NCBI GenBank assembly: GCA_014155875.1
Contig: JACEFZ010025808.1
Coordinates: forward strand, 1,419,270 to 1,483,269
Length of the DNA: 64,000 nucleotides
Direction: 5' to 3'
Origin: Cepaea nemoralis
Taxonomy: Eukaryota > Mollusca > Gastropoda > Stylommatophora > Helicidae
The position numbers and the translations under genes are program-made. Below are positions 13,801 through 24,696 of the stretch, in pieces. The notes under the pieces are model-generated. The model made no database searches. It had not been told where the DNA came from and saw nothing but the letters and a program-made list of their open reading frames with translations. Every line of letters begins with the position of its first letter. Within the stretch, counting starts at the first letter, position 1.

Positions 13801-16800
13801 ATTGTAAATAACATATGTTTAGGGAATATGTTCTTACAGCCGTCCAGAGAGGATGTTTGTTTGGCCAATTGTAAATAACATATGTTTAGGGAATATGTTC
13901 TTACAGCCGTCCAGAGAGGATGTTTGTTTGGCCAATTGTAAATAACATATGTTTAGGGAATATGTTCGTGCAGCCGTCCAAGATGGATGTTTGTTTGGCC
14001 TATTGTAAATAACATATGTTTAGGGAATATGTTCTTGCAGCCGTCCAAGGAGGATGTTTGTTTGGCCAATTGTAAATAACATATGTTTAGGGAATATGTT
14101 CTTGCAGCCGTCCAAGGAGGATGTTTGTTTGGCCTATTGTAAATAACATATGTTTAGGGAATATGTTCTTGCAGCCGTCCAAGGAGGATGTTTGTTTGGC
14201 CTATTGTAAATAACATATGTTTAGGGAATATGTTCTTACAGCCGTCCAGAGAGGACGTTTGTTTGGCCAATTGTAAATAACATATGTTTAGGGAATATGT
14301 TCTTACAGCCGTCCAGAGAGCATGTTTGTTTGGCCAATTGTAAATAACATATGTTTAGGGAATATGTTCTTACAGCCGTCCAGAGAGGATGTTTGTTTGG
14401 CCAATTGTAAATAACATATGTTTAGGGAATATGTTCTTGCAGCCGTCCAGAGAGGACGTTTGTTTGGCCTATTGTAAATAACATATGTTTAGGGAATATG
14501 TTCTTACAGCCGTCCAGAGAGGATGTTTGTTTGTCCAATTGTAAATAACATATGTTTAGGGAATATGTTCTTACAGCCGTCCAGAGAGGACGTTTGTTTG
14601 GCCAATTGTAAATAACATATGTTTAGGGAATATGTTCTTGCAGCCGTTCAGAGAGGACGTTTGTTTGGCCAGTTGTAAATAACATATGTTTAGGGAATAT
14701 GTTCTTGCAGCCGTCCAGAGAGGACGTTTGTTTGGCCTATTGTAAATAACATATGTTTAGGGAATATGTTCTTACATCCGTCCAGAGAGGATGTTTGTTT
14801 GGCCAATTGTAAATAACATATGTTTAGGGAATATGTTCTTACAGCCGTCCAGAGAGGATGTTTGTTTGGCCAATTGTAAATAACATATGTTTAGGGAATA
14901 TGTTCTTACAGCCGTCCAGAGAGGATGTTTGTTTGGCCAATTGTAAATAACATATGTTTAGGGAATATGTTCGTGCAGCCGTCCAAGGAGGATGTTTGTT
15001 TGGCCTATTGTAAATAACATATGTTTAGGGAATATGTTCTTGCAGCCGTCCAAGGAGGATGTTTGTTTGGCCTATTGTAAATAACATATGTTTAGGGAAT
15101 ATGTTCTTGCAGCCGTCCAAGGAGGATGTTTGTTTGGCCTATTGTAAATAACATATGTTTAGGGAATATGTTCTTGCAGCCGTCCAAGGAGGATGTTTGT
15201 TTGGCCTATTGTAAATAACATATGTTTAGGGAATATGTTCTTACAGCCGTCCAGAGAGGACGTTTGTTTGGCCAATTGTAAATAACATATGTTTAGGGAA
15301 TATGTTCTTACAGCCGTCCAGAGAGGATGTTTGTTTGGCCAATTGTAAATAACATATGTTTAGGGAATATGTTCTTACAGCCGTCCAGAGAGGATGTTTG
15401 TTTGGCCAATTGTAAATAACATATGTTTAGGGAATATGTTCGTGCAGCCGTCCAAGGAGGATGTTTGTTTGGCCTATTGTAAATAACATATGTTTAGGGA
15501 ATATGTTCTTGCAGCCGTCCAAGGAGGATGTTTGTTTGGCCTATTGTAAATAACATATGTTTAGGAAATATGTTCTTGCAGCCGTCCAAGGAGGATGTTT
15601 GTTTGGCCTATTGTAAATAACATATGTTTAGGGAATATGTTCTTGCAGCCGTCCAAGGAGGATGTTTGTTTGGCCTATTGTAAATAACATATGTTTAGGG
15701 AATATGTTCTTACAGCCGTCCAAGGAGGATGTTTGTTTGGCCTATTGTAAATAACATATGTTTAGGGAATATGTTCGTTCAGCCGTCCAAGGAGGATGTT
15801 TGTTTGGCCTATTGTAAATAACATATGTTTAGGAAATATGTTCGTGCAGCCGTCCAAGGAGGATGTTTGTTTGGCCTATTGTAAATAACATATGTTTAGG
15901 GAATATGTTCTTGCAGCCGTCCAAGGAGGATGTTTGTTTGGCCTATTGTAAATAACATATGTTTAGGGAATATGTTCTTGCAGCCGTCCAAGGAGGATGT
16001 TTGTTTGGCCTATTGTAAATAACATATGTTTAGGGAATATGTTCTTGCAGCCGTCCAAGGAGGATGTTTGTTTGGCCTATTGTAAATAACATATGTTTAG
16101 GGAATATGTTCTTACTGCCGTCCAAGGAGGATGTTTGTTTGGCCTATTGTAAATAACATATGTTTAGGGAATATGTTCTTGCAGCCGTCCAAGGAGGATG
16201 TTTGTTTGGCCTATTGTAAATAACATATGTTTAGGGAATATGTTCTTGCAGCCGTCCAAGGAGGATGTTTGTTTGGCCTATTGTAAATAACATATGTTTA
16301 GGGAATATGTTCTTGCAGCCGTCCAAGGAGGATGTTTGTTTGGCCAATTGTAAATAACAGATGTTTAGGGAATATGTTCTTACAGCCGTCCAGAGAGGAC
16401 GTTTGTTTGGCCAATTGTAAATAACATATGTTTAGGGAATATGTTCTTGCAGCCGTCCAAGGAGGATGTTTGTTTGGCCAATTGTAAATAACATATGTTT
16501 AGGGAATATGTTCTTACAGCCGTCCAGAGAGGACGTTTGTTTGGCCAATTGTAAATAACATATGTTTAGGGAATATGTTCTTGCAGCCGTCCAAGGAGGA
16601 TGTTTGTTTGGCCAATTGTAAATAACAGATGTTTAGGGAATATGTTCTTACAGCCGTCCAGAGAGGACGTTTGTTTGGCCAATTGTAAATAACATATGTT
16701 TAGGGAATATGTTCTTGCAGCCGTCCAAGGAGGATGTTTGTTTGGCCAATTGTAAATAACATATGTTTAGGGAATATGTTCTTACAGCCGTCCAGAGAGG

Positions 16801-17110
16801 ACGTTTGTTTGGCCAATTGTAAATAACATATGTTTAGGGAATATGTTCTTGCAGCCGTCCAAGGAGGATGTTTGTTTGGCCAATTGTAAATAACATATGT
16901 TTAGGGAATATGTTCTTACAGCCGTCCAGAGAGGACGTTTGTTTGGCCAATTGTAAATAACATATGTTTAGGGAATATGTTCTTGCAGCCGTCCAAGGAG
17001 GATGTTTGTTTGGCCAATTGTAAATAACATATGTTTAGGGAATACGGTCTTACAGCCGTCCAGAGAGGACGTTTGTTTGGCCAATTGTAAATAATGTATG
17101 TTTAGTGTAC
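7826..17110. repeat. 38/67-bp satellite with higher-order structure
   Basis: About 9.3 kb of tandem repeats built on a 38-bp unit that starts TTTAGGGAATATGTTCTTGC and ends CAGAGAGGACG, and a 67-bp unit that is the same 38 bp plus 29 bp (TTTGTTTGGCCAATTGTAAA and on). Eleven 38-bp units run from 7826 to 8243, then 67-bp units to 10185. The pattern then restarts with exactly eleven 38-bp units at 10186-10603, with the same internal variants. Later parts are 67-bp units of mixed subtypes (AGAGAGGACG versus AAGGAGGATG; CTTG, CTTA or CGTG). Small minus-strand frames inside are artefacts. Confidence 0.97.
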
Positions 17111-17969
17111 AGAATATGGGGTTATGTATGTATGTACTTGTGCATGTATGCGCGCCAGTATGTGTGTGTCTGAGTGTTATGTGTGTGTGTGCGGTATGTG
17201 TTCGTGTGTGTAGTATGTGTGCTTGTGTGTGATCTCTGCGTGGTATCTTTAAATATAATCAATTCCGATGTCCTACAAATATTCCTCTTTACTGTCGGAT
17301 TGCGCTAATCAGATTTCTAAAACACAAGTGACATGTCCATTGTATGGCGTTGCGATGAATCTCAAGCTTATTTTCTAGATGATATTACGTTCAGTAGTTT
17401 GCCATAGCTTTATGAACAAAAAGGCTACGTGTAAGTGCAGCTTAATGCAAAGGAATTGAACGCTGCCATAGTGTTATTTTGGATATAATTAGATATACTG
17501 GCCCGTCACAGAGAGAACAACACTAGACAATTCTGATTGTTAAACAAATGAGATAAAATGACTCCATAACGCTTGCGTCCCACTGTACTGCAAAAGTTAA
17601 TCGTGACAATCGATTATCAAGATATCGTTCAGCACCAGCTACTCATCCCACTCGATGTGTGATTCTGCGTTGTAATGTGTTTACATACACGGCCATCCGT
17701 CCCGAAGTCGCTAGTTAGCATGTAGCCCCTGTCGCCATGAGCACTTGTGTCACCCTCTCACTGTCAACACCAGACTGTCTCAAAATCATATACAAAGTTA
17801 TATCACTTACAGTTTGTCCTCGGAATTTAACACATTAATATACATACACGTCGCTGACGTCCCTTGACCTAGTTGTCGATGTTGTTACATCACCTTCACT
17901 GGCTGCAAAGTCTGACTGGAGTTTCTGTCAGGCTTGTCGTCAATTCCTTCGCTAATTTAGATAGCTCAG
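17111..17969. other. No gene; TG-rich tract and SINE-A relic
   Basis: The first ~120 bp (17115-17235) is a degenerate TG/TATG-rich tract. A worn SINE-A core on the minus strand is visible at about 17362-17480 (TACGTTCAGTAGTTTGCCAT). The rest shows no coding or repeat signal. The last five bases, CTCAG at 17965-17969, are the left target duplication of the LTR element. Confidence 0.6.
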
Positions 17970-20110
17970 TGTAACAAGCTACGTGGAGGGTCCCAAATAG
18001 CCCTGTCACAATATTTCAAAATTGTTCTCTTTATAGCCCTGGCTGGGATAGGTCTTTACCTGCCAACCCTCCTCCGTTTTCCCCGGACTCACTGTCACTC
18101 TTTCTTTCGACCTAGGGACCTATTTCCTGTCGTGTTCCTCTGGCTGATCCATATATATAACACAGTGCTCGTTGGAATAAGCTAAAACTTGATTTATTAA
18201 ATCAATACAGGACAGCACAGAAAAACACCAAGGTAGGTAACACAGAAAGTTCTAAACAGACACCACACAGATAAGTTCAGGCACATAGCCTCAAGTAGCC
18301 ATAGTCACAGACCCAGCTTCAAATACTGTCCGATCTGTCCATATACGTCTCACCCTGTGTGCTGGAAGCTCCTTCCTCCCCGGTACTTGGGTGTAAGTTC
18401 CACAGGCTTCTGTAGAATCAAATCCACTGGTTGTTGAGGAATTGTTCATGGACTTAACATATATAGGCGTCTTTCAATGTCCGGTATAAAATGGGAATGC
18501 CGGATAATCATGCGTAGATTCAACTAGAATTTGACTGCTCTCGGGCCTATGTCAATGAAGGGACCCGAGATGCACCATTACTGCAAACTGTCATTGTTTA
18601 TGGGTATGCAGGATAATCATGCGTAGTCTCAACCAGCATTTAACTGTTCTCGGGCTTATGTCATTTCTTCAAGATATGCCCTTGCCTCTCTCTCAGAGTT
18701 AGGCACACCATGTGTGATATGGCTAATACATTGACCTGGCTTCATCAGACGTATTTGGCTCTAGCACAGAAGCTGTGTGGATACTGTCCGATTTGGTCAC
18801 GTCCAACAAAAGAGGACCCTGGAGATGACAAACAATATTGAGCGACTGGGCGGACTCATGCATCACACAATCCTAAAGACCAATAGGGTCTCAGTTAATA
18901 TATTTGACATATAGGATCTTGACCCAATGCAGTATATATCATACCTGAACGCATGGGCCTGACCTGTCAGGTAGCCCCTGGATTGGCTACGTCCGGGCTT
19001 GAGTCGACCTCCAGCTGGGTGATGTCAGGTTGTCCACCCTAGGAACGTTTTGTCTACAAGACACACATTCCACACTCATACCAAGCCTTTATTATTATTG
19101 GGCACATTCATTTCCATGCTTTCCTCTCACTTGCAAACCATGCCTTTCTCGCAACCAAGATCTTGTGGTGTGGTGTGCCCAGCAATCGGTGTGTTTCTCC
19201 CCCCTAAGTGGGGTTATATGGCACACCGTGTATTTCCCCATTCAAAGAAGATACTACCCCTCCCGGCCGCCGCTCTCGACTGAGCTGTCGCCCCAATGTA
19301 CCGGCATTGCCCTGCACCAGCCATAGTGTAGATAAGTTCAGGTTCTCTCAGTAAGATAGAGGAGTCCATTATCCTCCCGACATCATCCTATCAAGTGACA
19401 GACGAAAGAGATAGTCCTGTGACTAGCATCCCCTGGCTCAAGAAGATAGATTATAGATTAGGTGGACCCCATCCCCGTAGCTATCTAATGTGCCTATATC
19501 TAAAAGAGAGATGCTACTAAGTAACGGTAAGCCGTAGGAATCAAGATATCACTCGTCCATCAGCTGCCAAGAACAAGCGATATCATTTGGTAACACTTAT
19601 TCTTCAGATGTGTTCCCTTGTCATGCCAAGATCAAGACACGTAGCCAGATCGGCTAACGGTCACCCCCTCCCAACATGGCAAGACTGCTGTTTTGCTATA
19701 TCCTCTCAGTCGTTAAGACAATAGATATTTATAGGCCAAGCTTTTCCTGGACCAACGAAAACCCAAATTTACCTTTACATCACTTCAGTAGTATGTTGCA
19801 TCTCTGTCGTAATCTTTAACTCACTGGACAGGCTGCAACTATCAAACGGTAGGTGTTGGCACGGCCATCAATTGACCAGCCGCTGCACCAGTGCACATTT
19901 GACGCAAGGCGCTCCTTCGGGACTACCCGAAAGGAAAGACAAATATATACTCGCTCCATGTAAAGATTGTGGTATGAAGATAACCCAAAGAACCATCTTT
20001 CATGGAGAATTGAGCGAACAAGAGAACTGAGAGCTTCCGAAAGCCGTTTCCCCCTGTTTACCAAGAATAATAGAATGCATAAGGACATGGGCCACTGGCG
20101 TTTCGCTACA
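17970..20110 (-). repeat. 3' LTR
   Basis: 2141-bp LTR nearly identical to 24697-26837. On the minus strand it starts TGTAGCGAAACGCCAGTGG and ends CTTGTTACA. A candidate TATA-like word lies at about 18459-18467 and an AATAAA polyadenylation signal at 18193-18198, both on the minus strand, in the order expected for U3 then R. The ~100-codon + frame inside, which also exists in the other LTR, runs against transcription and shows no known domain. Confidence 0.95.
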
Positions 20111-20112
20111 TA

Positions 20113-20123
20113 GGCCCCCTCTT
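20113..20123 (-). promoter_or_regulatory. Polypurine tract
   Basis: AAGAGGGGGCC on the minus strand, two bases before the 3' LTR. Its purine run and position fit the plus-strand DNA primer site of an LTR retrotransposon. Confidence 0.8.
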
Positions 20124-20137
20124 AAGAAAGTCGAACC

Positions 20138-23017
20138 CTACGAACTTTCTACTGTCAGTGGTTCTGTTCGAATGACCCCACCCTCACATTCAACCATAGG
20201 ATGCCGTGATAGGAAATCTGCTCCCACATTCTCCCTTCCGGGGATGTATTCGACCGTGAACTGATACGGTTGTAGGAGCAATGACCATCTCATTAACCTC
20301 GCGTTCAGTTTCTTAGAAGTTGCCAAGAACGTCAGAGGTTGATGGTCAGATTGCACTTTGAACGGTACTCCATACAGATAAGGTTGAAATTTCTGTACTG
20401 CCCACACTAGAGCTAGACATTCCCGTTCGACGGTGGAGTAATTCCGTTCGGCGGGTAACAGTTTTCGACTGGCATATGCCACCGGACACAGCACCGAAGG
20501 ATTATCTCGCCCTTCCTGCAACAGAGTTGCCCCAATCCCTATGTTACTCGCGTCGGTTCTCAGAACAAACGTTTTCTCCAAATCTGGGAGTTGCAGGACT
20601 GGCCTATCCACCAACGCCTGTTTCAGCTTCCCATAAGCCTTTTCACAGCTCGGGGTCCAGATTATAAGATCTGGCGATCCTTTCTTCAGAGTCTCGGTTA
20701 ACGGCGCCGCAATTTCGTTGAACTTTGGAATAAATTTCTGGTAAAACCCACACAGAGACAAGAAAGACCTAACATCTTTTTTGGATCTAGGACGGGGTGC
20801 GAGACGGACCTTTTCAATATTCTTTTCTTCCGGTACCAGTCCCCCTGGGGTAATAGTGTGTCCCAGAAATTCCAAGGATTGATAGCCAATCATGCATTTG
20901 GCTGGACGGGCGGTTAACCCTTCCTCTTTTAACCTTTTGAAGATCTGTCCCAAGGACCTCAGGTGATCACTCAGATTGTCAGACGCGATGAGAATATCAT
21001 CCATAAACGAGACCACAGAGGGATCCTTTAAAGGGTCTAATAACATTCTCATCATGCGAGTGAACACACTGGGCGCATTGCTCAGCCCAAAAGGCATCAC
21101 CTTAAATTCGTAATGGCCGCTCGGAGTACTGAAAGCGAGCATGGGCCGAACCTCAGGCTTCACAGGGATCTGATAATATCCCCGACTTAAATCGATTTTT
21201 GAGAAGAACTTTGCCCTATTTAATCTGGCAAATAGTTGATTTGTGTTTGGTAACGGCTCAACTTGGAATGTCGTACAACTGTTTAAATGCCTGTAATCAA
21301 TACATAAGCGGTGTCTCCCGCTTGGCTTCCTCAACAAGACAACCCCGGCATTATAAGGAGAAGTCGAAGGAGTTATGATGTCATCATCCAGAAGCTTCTG
21401 GATTTCTGCTTCCAGGGCCTTCTCTTTCGAAAAGGGCACTGGATATATTTTTTGGCGAATGGGGTCTTGGGTAGTCAGAGTCATATCAAACTCGACCAAC
21501 CCTGTCCGCCCTGGACGATCGGTAAGAATCTGTTGATGGGACTCCAACAAACGGATGACCAGTTCTGTTTCTTCAGTCGACAGATCAGGATTTATATGTA
21601 CATCCTTATAGGTTTCCCCAGGTTGTAAAGGATACTCCCTATCCGCGTCTTCGCCCGATTCAGTTTCCATCGCGACCGCCATAGTCATGAGTGGGAGAGA
21701 AGTCCCATCGGATCGTTCCTCATATTTTTTTAGGAGGTTAATGTGGAAGATTTTAGATTTCCCCCTGATCCGGATAGCATAATTGGTACGGGACACAACC
21801 CTTTCCACCGGGAAAGGCCCCTGCCAACCAATCTCGAGTTTATTGGAACCTACTGGAAGTAACAACAGAACCCGATCCCCCACCTTAAGAGACCTATCTT
21901 TCGTCCTTCTATTGTAGTAGGCCGCGTGTCTCTTCCTGGCCGCTCTCAGATTCTGAGCTGCCAAAGCCCAACCCGTCTGGAGTTTCTTCTTTAACTCTTC
22001 GACGTATTTATATGAGGATACAACTTCTTCGGAAGTTTCTTCCTCTGTCCAACATCTCAATAAGGCTTCTAAGGGACCCTTGATTGGCCTCCCGAATAGT
22101 AGAGTGGCTGGTGGCAACCCGGTCGACCCATGGGGAACCTCCCGATAGGCGAACAAGGCGGCTGAGATATACTCATCCCATCTGTCTGGTTTCTCTTGAG
22201 CCAGCTTCCGAAGCATGGTCATCAAGGTACCATTAAACCTCTCTACTTGCCCATTAGACTGAGGGTGGTACGGGCTTGTGTGAATGTGGTTAGTCTGGAA
22301 GATACGAAAGACTTCTTCCATCAGCTTACCACAGAACTGAGACCCATTGTCCGTTAGGATCTGGTTGGGAAATCCCAACCTAGTAAAGGTCTCCATCAGT
22401 GCATCAGCCACTCGCTTAGAGTCGATTGTGGCCAACGGTATCGCCTCGCCCCACATGGAACAGCAATCCACCATCGTGAGAATGTACTTATTCCTCTTCC
22501 TAGTCCGAGGAAGAGGACCAACAAGATCGATGGCAACTCTCTCGAAAGGAGAGTTCATAATGGGCATGTCTCCCAGGACTACCGGAGCTGTCCAGTGTTT
22601 TGGTGCCACACGCTGGCACTCTGGGCACGACTTGACGTACCTACGCACGTCTCCAGTCATCCCTGGCCAGTAGTAATGGCAGGAAATGCGCTGGAGAGTT
22701 GCCCCGACACCCATATGTCCACTGAAAGAAATGGTGTGTCCCATATGAAGAAGCTGTTCCCGATAAGCCTTAGGAACTACCAGCTGTCCATGCTGGCGAT
22801 CCTCCACTCCGGCTCTCCGGTACAGTAACCGATTCTTCATATAATACTGACCCCGTCTTGGTGGGTCAGAACTTTTGGGCAACTGGTTGAAGCAAGGTTG
22901 CAAAGTAGCATCCTGGCTTTGAGCAGCTCGTAACTCCCCAGGCAAGGGATTCACGATCAAGGCCGGCGTCTGCTCATCCTCCGATTGAGATCTGGTTTGC
23001 ATCGCCCCTACGTACAT
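20138..23017 (-). CDS. Retrotransposon pol: integrase, reverse transcriptase, RNase H
   Basis: 959-codon frame, fully open. Residues ~91-134 form the HHCC zinc module of integrase (H94, H101, C131, C134). The catalytic core has D164 (AIDLVGPLP), D223 (LTDNGSQF) and E259 (NGQVERFNG), giving the D,D35E spacing. A GPY/F-type module follows at about 395-430 (GWQGPFPVERV). The reverse transcriptase comes next, with LCIDYRHLN, SKIDLSRGYYQI, MPFGLSNAP and the catalytic FMDD at about residue 669. RNase H starts near residue 818 (RTDASNIGIGA). The frame is +1 relative to gag and overlaps its end by 44 bases; the first ATG is at 23017, but the frame is open further upstream. Pol is therefore probably made by ribosomal frameshifting or reinitiation. 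Confidence 0.95.
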   Translation of the reverse strand: MYVGAMQTRSQSEDEQTPALIVNPLPGELRAAQSQDATLQPCFNQLPKSSDPPRRGQYYMKNRLLYRRAGVEDRQHGQLVVPKAYREQLLHMGHTISFSGHMGVGATLQRISCHYYWPGMTGDVRRYVKSCPECQRVAPKHWTAPVVLGDMPIMNSPFERVAIDLVGPLPRTRKRNKYILTMVDCCSMWGEAIPLATIDSKRVADALMETFTRLGFPNQILTDNGSQFCGKLMEEVFRIFQTNHIHTSPYHPQSNGQVERFNGTLMTMLRKLAQEKPDRWDEYISAALFAYREVPHGSTGLPPATLLFGRPIKGPLEALLRCWTEEETSEEVVSSYKYVEELKKKLQTGWALAAQNLRAARKRHAAYYNRRTKDRSLKVGDRVLLLLPVGSNKLEIGWQGPFPVERVVSRTNYAIRIRGKSKIFHINLLKKYEERSDGTSLPLMTMAVAMETESGEDADREYPLQPGETYKDVHINPDLSTEETELVIRLLESHQQILTDRPGRTGLVEFDMTLTTQDPIRQKIYPVPFSKEKALEAEIQKLLDDDIITPSTSPYNAGVVLLRKPSGRHRLCIDYRHLNSCTTFQVEPLPNTNQLFARLNRAKFFSKIDLSRGYYQIPVKPEVRPMLAFSTPSGHYEFKVMPFGLSNAPSVFTRMMRMLLDPLKDPSVVSFMDDILIASDNLSDHLRSLGQIFKRLKEEGLTARPAKCMIGYQSLEFLGHTITPGGLVPEEKNIEKVRLAPRPRSKKDVRSFLSLCGFYQKFIPKFNEIAAPLTETLKKGSPDLIIWTPSCEKAYGKLKQALVDRPVLQLPDLEKTFVLRTDASNIGIGATLLQEGRDNPSVLCPVAYASRKLLPAERNYSTVERECLALVWAVQKFQPYLYGVPFKVQSDHQPLTFLATSKKLNARLMRWSLLLQPYQFTVEYIPGRENVGADFLSRHPMVECEGGVIRTEPLTVESS

Positions 23018-24449
23018 GGGTTCGGTTGGAATCCCTAGAAAGACGTAGCGACAACCCCAAGATCATTGGGAAGATCGGATCTAGCAGAACGGCTGCCTGT
23101 ATAGTGCCGGTAACATATTTAGATTTGATGTCTACCTTCGCAATTGGAAGAGACATCGCTACCGCACTCTTTGTCGCCGTTTGAATCTCAATAGATTCCC
23201 CGGTTAGCTGCTCCGGGCTCACTAAGTGTGAGGAAATTACAGCCTCAAACTGCAGACCGGTGTCATAGAGACACTCAACTGGTTGTCCGTTCACAAGTAC
23301 CGTTTCTACTACTGGTGGTTTTTCTGAATCATTGTTCCCAAGATCCCTCCCTTCTACTTCCTTGTGAGACCCTTCCCCGGTTTCTACAAGACAAGCAGCA
23401 TAGTGAGAGTCTTTCTGTTTACGCCGGCAATCAACCGTATTGTGTGTGGGAGATTTGCAATAGGCGCACCACTTTTCACTCCACTTTCTTTTAGGAGATC
23501 CAGGTGGACTCTTACCCGAGGGTTTCTTAATAGGAACTTTCTCGAAAGGATCCTCCTTCTTGGTGTGAGCTGTTTTAGGGTTCTTCTTCTTTCCAGACCA
23601 GGTGTCTGGTGGTCGGGGATTGGGTTGTGACAGTTCCCCATTATCTCCATGAGCTAGCACATACCTTTCCGCTAATGTATTTACCAAGTCTAACCTTTCT
23701 GCCCCATTTTCAAGCAAGAAGGTTTGCAATGGCCTAGGCATCATCCTCTTCATTTGGTCCACGACCACTAATTCTTCCAAACTTTCATAGTCGTTAGCAA
23801 ATCCAGCTAATGACATCCACTTCAAAAGGTAAGACTTCAGTCTGACACTGTAGGCTGCGAACATCTCTCCTGGCTCTCTCTTGGACTTTCTGAACTGCTG
23901 ACGGTATGTATGGGCTGTCATCTGGAACCTTTTCAATAATGCTTTTTCCAGAGCCTCATAGTCATTCTCCATACCAGGTGGCAACCTTGAGTAGACCTCG
24001 TACGCGGTCCCCCTCAGGCCCTGCGAGATTTTCAAGTTCCATTTCCCACGTTCCAGCCCCATAGCCAAAGCCATCGACTGGAATTTTTGAAGATACTGGT
24101 CGATCTTCTCTTTGTGTTCATCGAACGGGAGTAATGGGAACTTCATTGCCTGATATGGACCGCCACCAGAAGTTGTTGAGTCCGGTAGAACTGCGCCTCC
24201 AACTGCACCCTCGCTTTCCTTGGCCGTTTTAGCTTTCAGCTCCAACTCCCTCATACGAAACTCATGGTCTCTGACTGCCTGCTCAGCCTCCATCTTCCTA
24301 GCCTCCGCCTCAATTTTCTTGGCTTCGCGCACAGCCTGTCTGAAGTCTCTTTCCACTTCCTGCACATATTTCTGTAACTCCGCTCCATCATAGCCCATCT
24401 CACGCCCTGTAGCCTGTACGTCAGCGACATTAAACCCAGTTGATGCCAT
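22974..24449 (-). CDS. Retrotransposon gag-protease
   Basis: 491-codon frame. The N-terminus is rich in charged residues and likely coiled-coil (~30-75). A capsid-like region spans about 100-270 (FPLLPFDEH, ALLKRFQMT). A CCHC zinc knuckle (C-x2-C-x4-H-x4-C) sits near residues 325-338 and binds RNA. An aspartic protease follows with DTG at about 395 and ILGLSL near 460. The protein ends about 25 residues past the protease, where the pol frame overlaps in +1. The start at 24449 is the first ATG after the 5' LTR in this frame. It packages the element RNA into particles, and the protease processes gag and pol. Confidence 0.93.
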   Translation of the reverse strand: MASTGFNVADVQATGREMGYDGAELQKYVQEVERDFRQAVREAKKIEAEARKMEAEQAVRDHEFRMRELELKAKTAKESEGAVGGAVLPDSTTSGGGPYQAMKFPLLPFDEHKEKIDQYLQKFQSMALAMGLERGKWNLKISQGLRGTAYEVYSRLPPGMENDYEALEKALLKRFQMTAHTYRQQFRKSKREPGEMFAAYSVRLKSYLLKWMSLAGFANDYESLEELVVVDQMKRMMPRPLQTFLLENGAERLDLVNTLAERYVLAHGDNGELSQPNPRPPDTWSGKKKNPKTAHTKKEDPFEKVPIKKPSGKSPPGSPKRKWSEKWCAYCKSPTHNTVDCRRKQKDSHYAACLVETGEGSHKEVEGRDLGNNDSEKPPVVETVLVNGQPVECLYDTGLQFEAVISSHLVSPEQLTGESIEIQTATKSAVAMSLPIAKVDIKSKYVTGTIQAAVLLDPIFPMILGLSLRLSRDSNRTHVRRGDANQISIGG

Positions 24450-24673
24450 CTTAAACTCAGAGGGAAAGTGCCCAAGAAATTGTATAGAAAATGATTATCT
24501 CACATAACCAAAATATATATATTACACGACCACAACACGTCGTATGTCGGTCAGTCTGTGTCAGGAAGAGTATAGACAATAGCCAGGCACGGTAGGCAGA
24601 ACCTATTGATAGTAGACAAGAATATCTGTCCCCTATCACTAAATCAGCCAGAACTCCACCAGGATTTCAAATA

Positions 24674-24691
24674 TCCCGCGACGTGCCCCCA
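24674..24691 (-). promoter_or_regulatory. Primer-binding site, tRNA-Pro-like
   Basis: Five bases inside the 5' LTR the minus strand reads TGGGGGCACGTCGCGGGA. It begins TGG as required to pair with a tRNA CCA end, and resembles the proline tRNA site TGGGGGCTCGTCCGGG with a few differences. Position and start are secure; the tRNA identity is tentative. Confidence 0.7.
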
Positions 24692-24696
24692 GAAAT

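Noticed and set aside
7826..17110. CRISPR-like array
   Set aside because: Units are directly adjacent and nearly identical; there are no unique spacers and no cas genes, and the setting is eukaryotic.
19030..19326. 98-codon + frame repeated in both LTRs (also at 25758-26054)
   Set aside because: It runs antisense to the element, lies inside the LTR, has no known domain, and is duplicated only because LTRs are copies.
20138..24449. Envelope-bearing (retrovirus-like) element
   Set aside because: No frame beyond gag-protease and pol is present between the LTRs, and pol runs almost to the polypurine tract.
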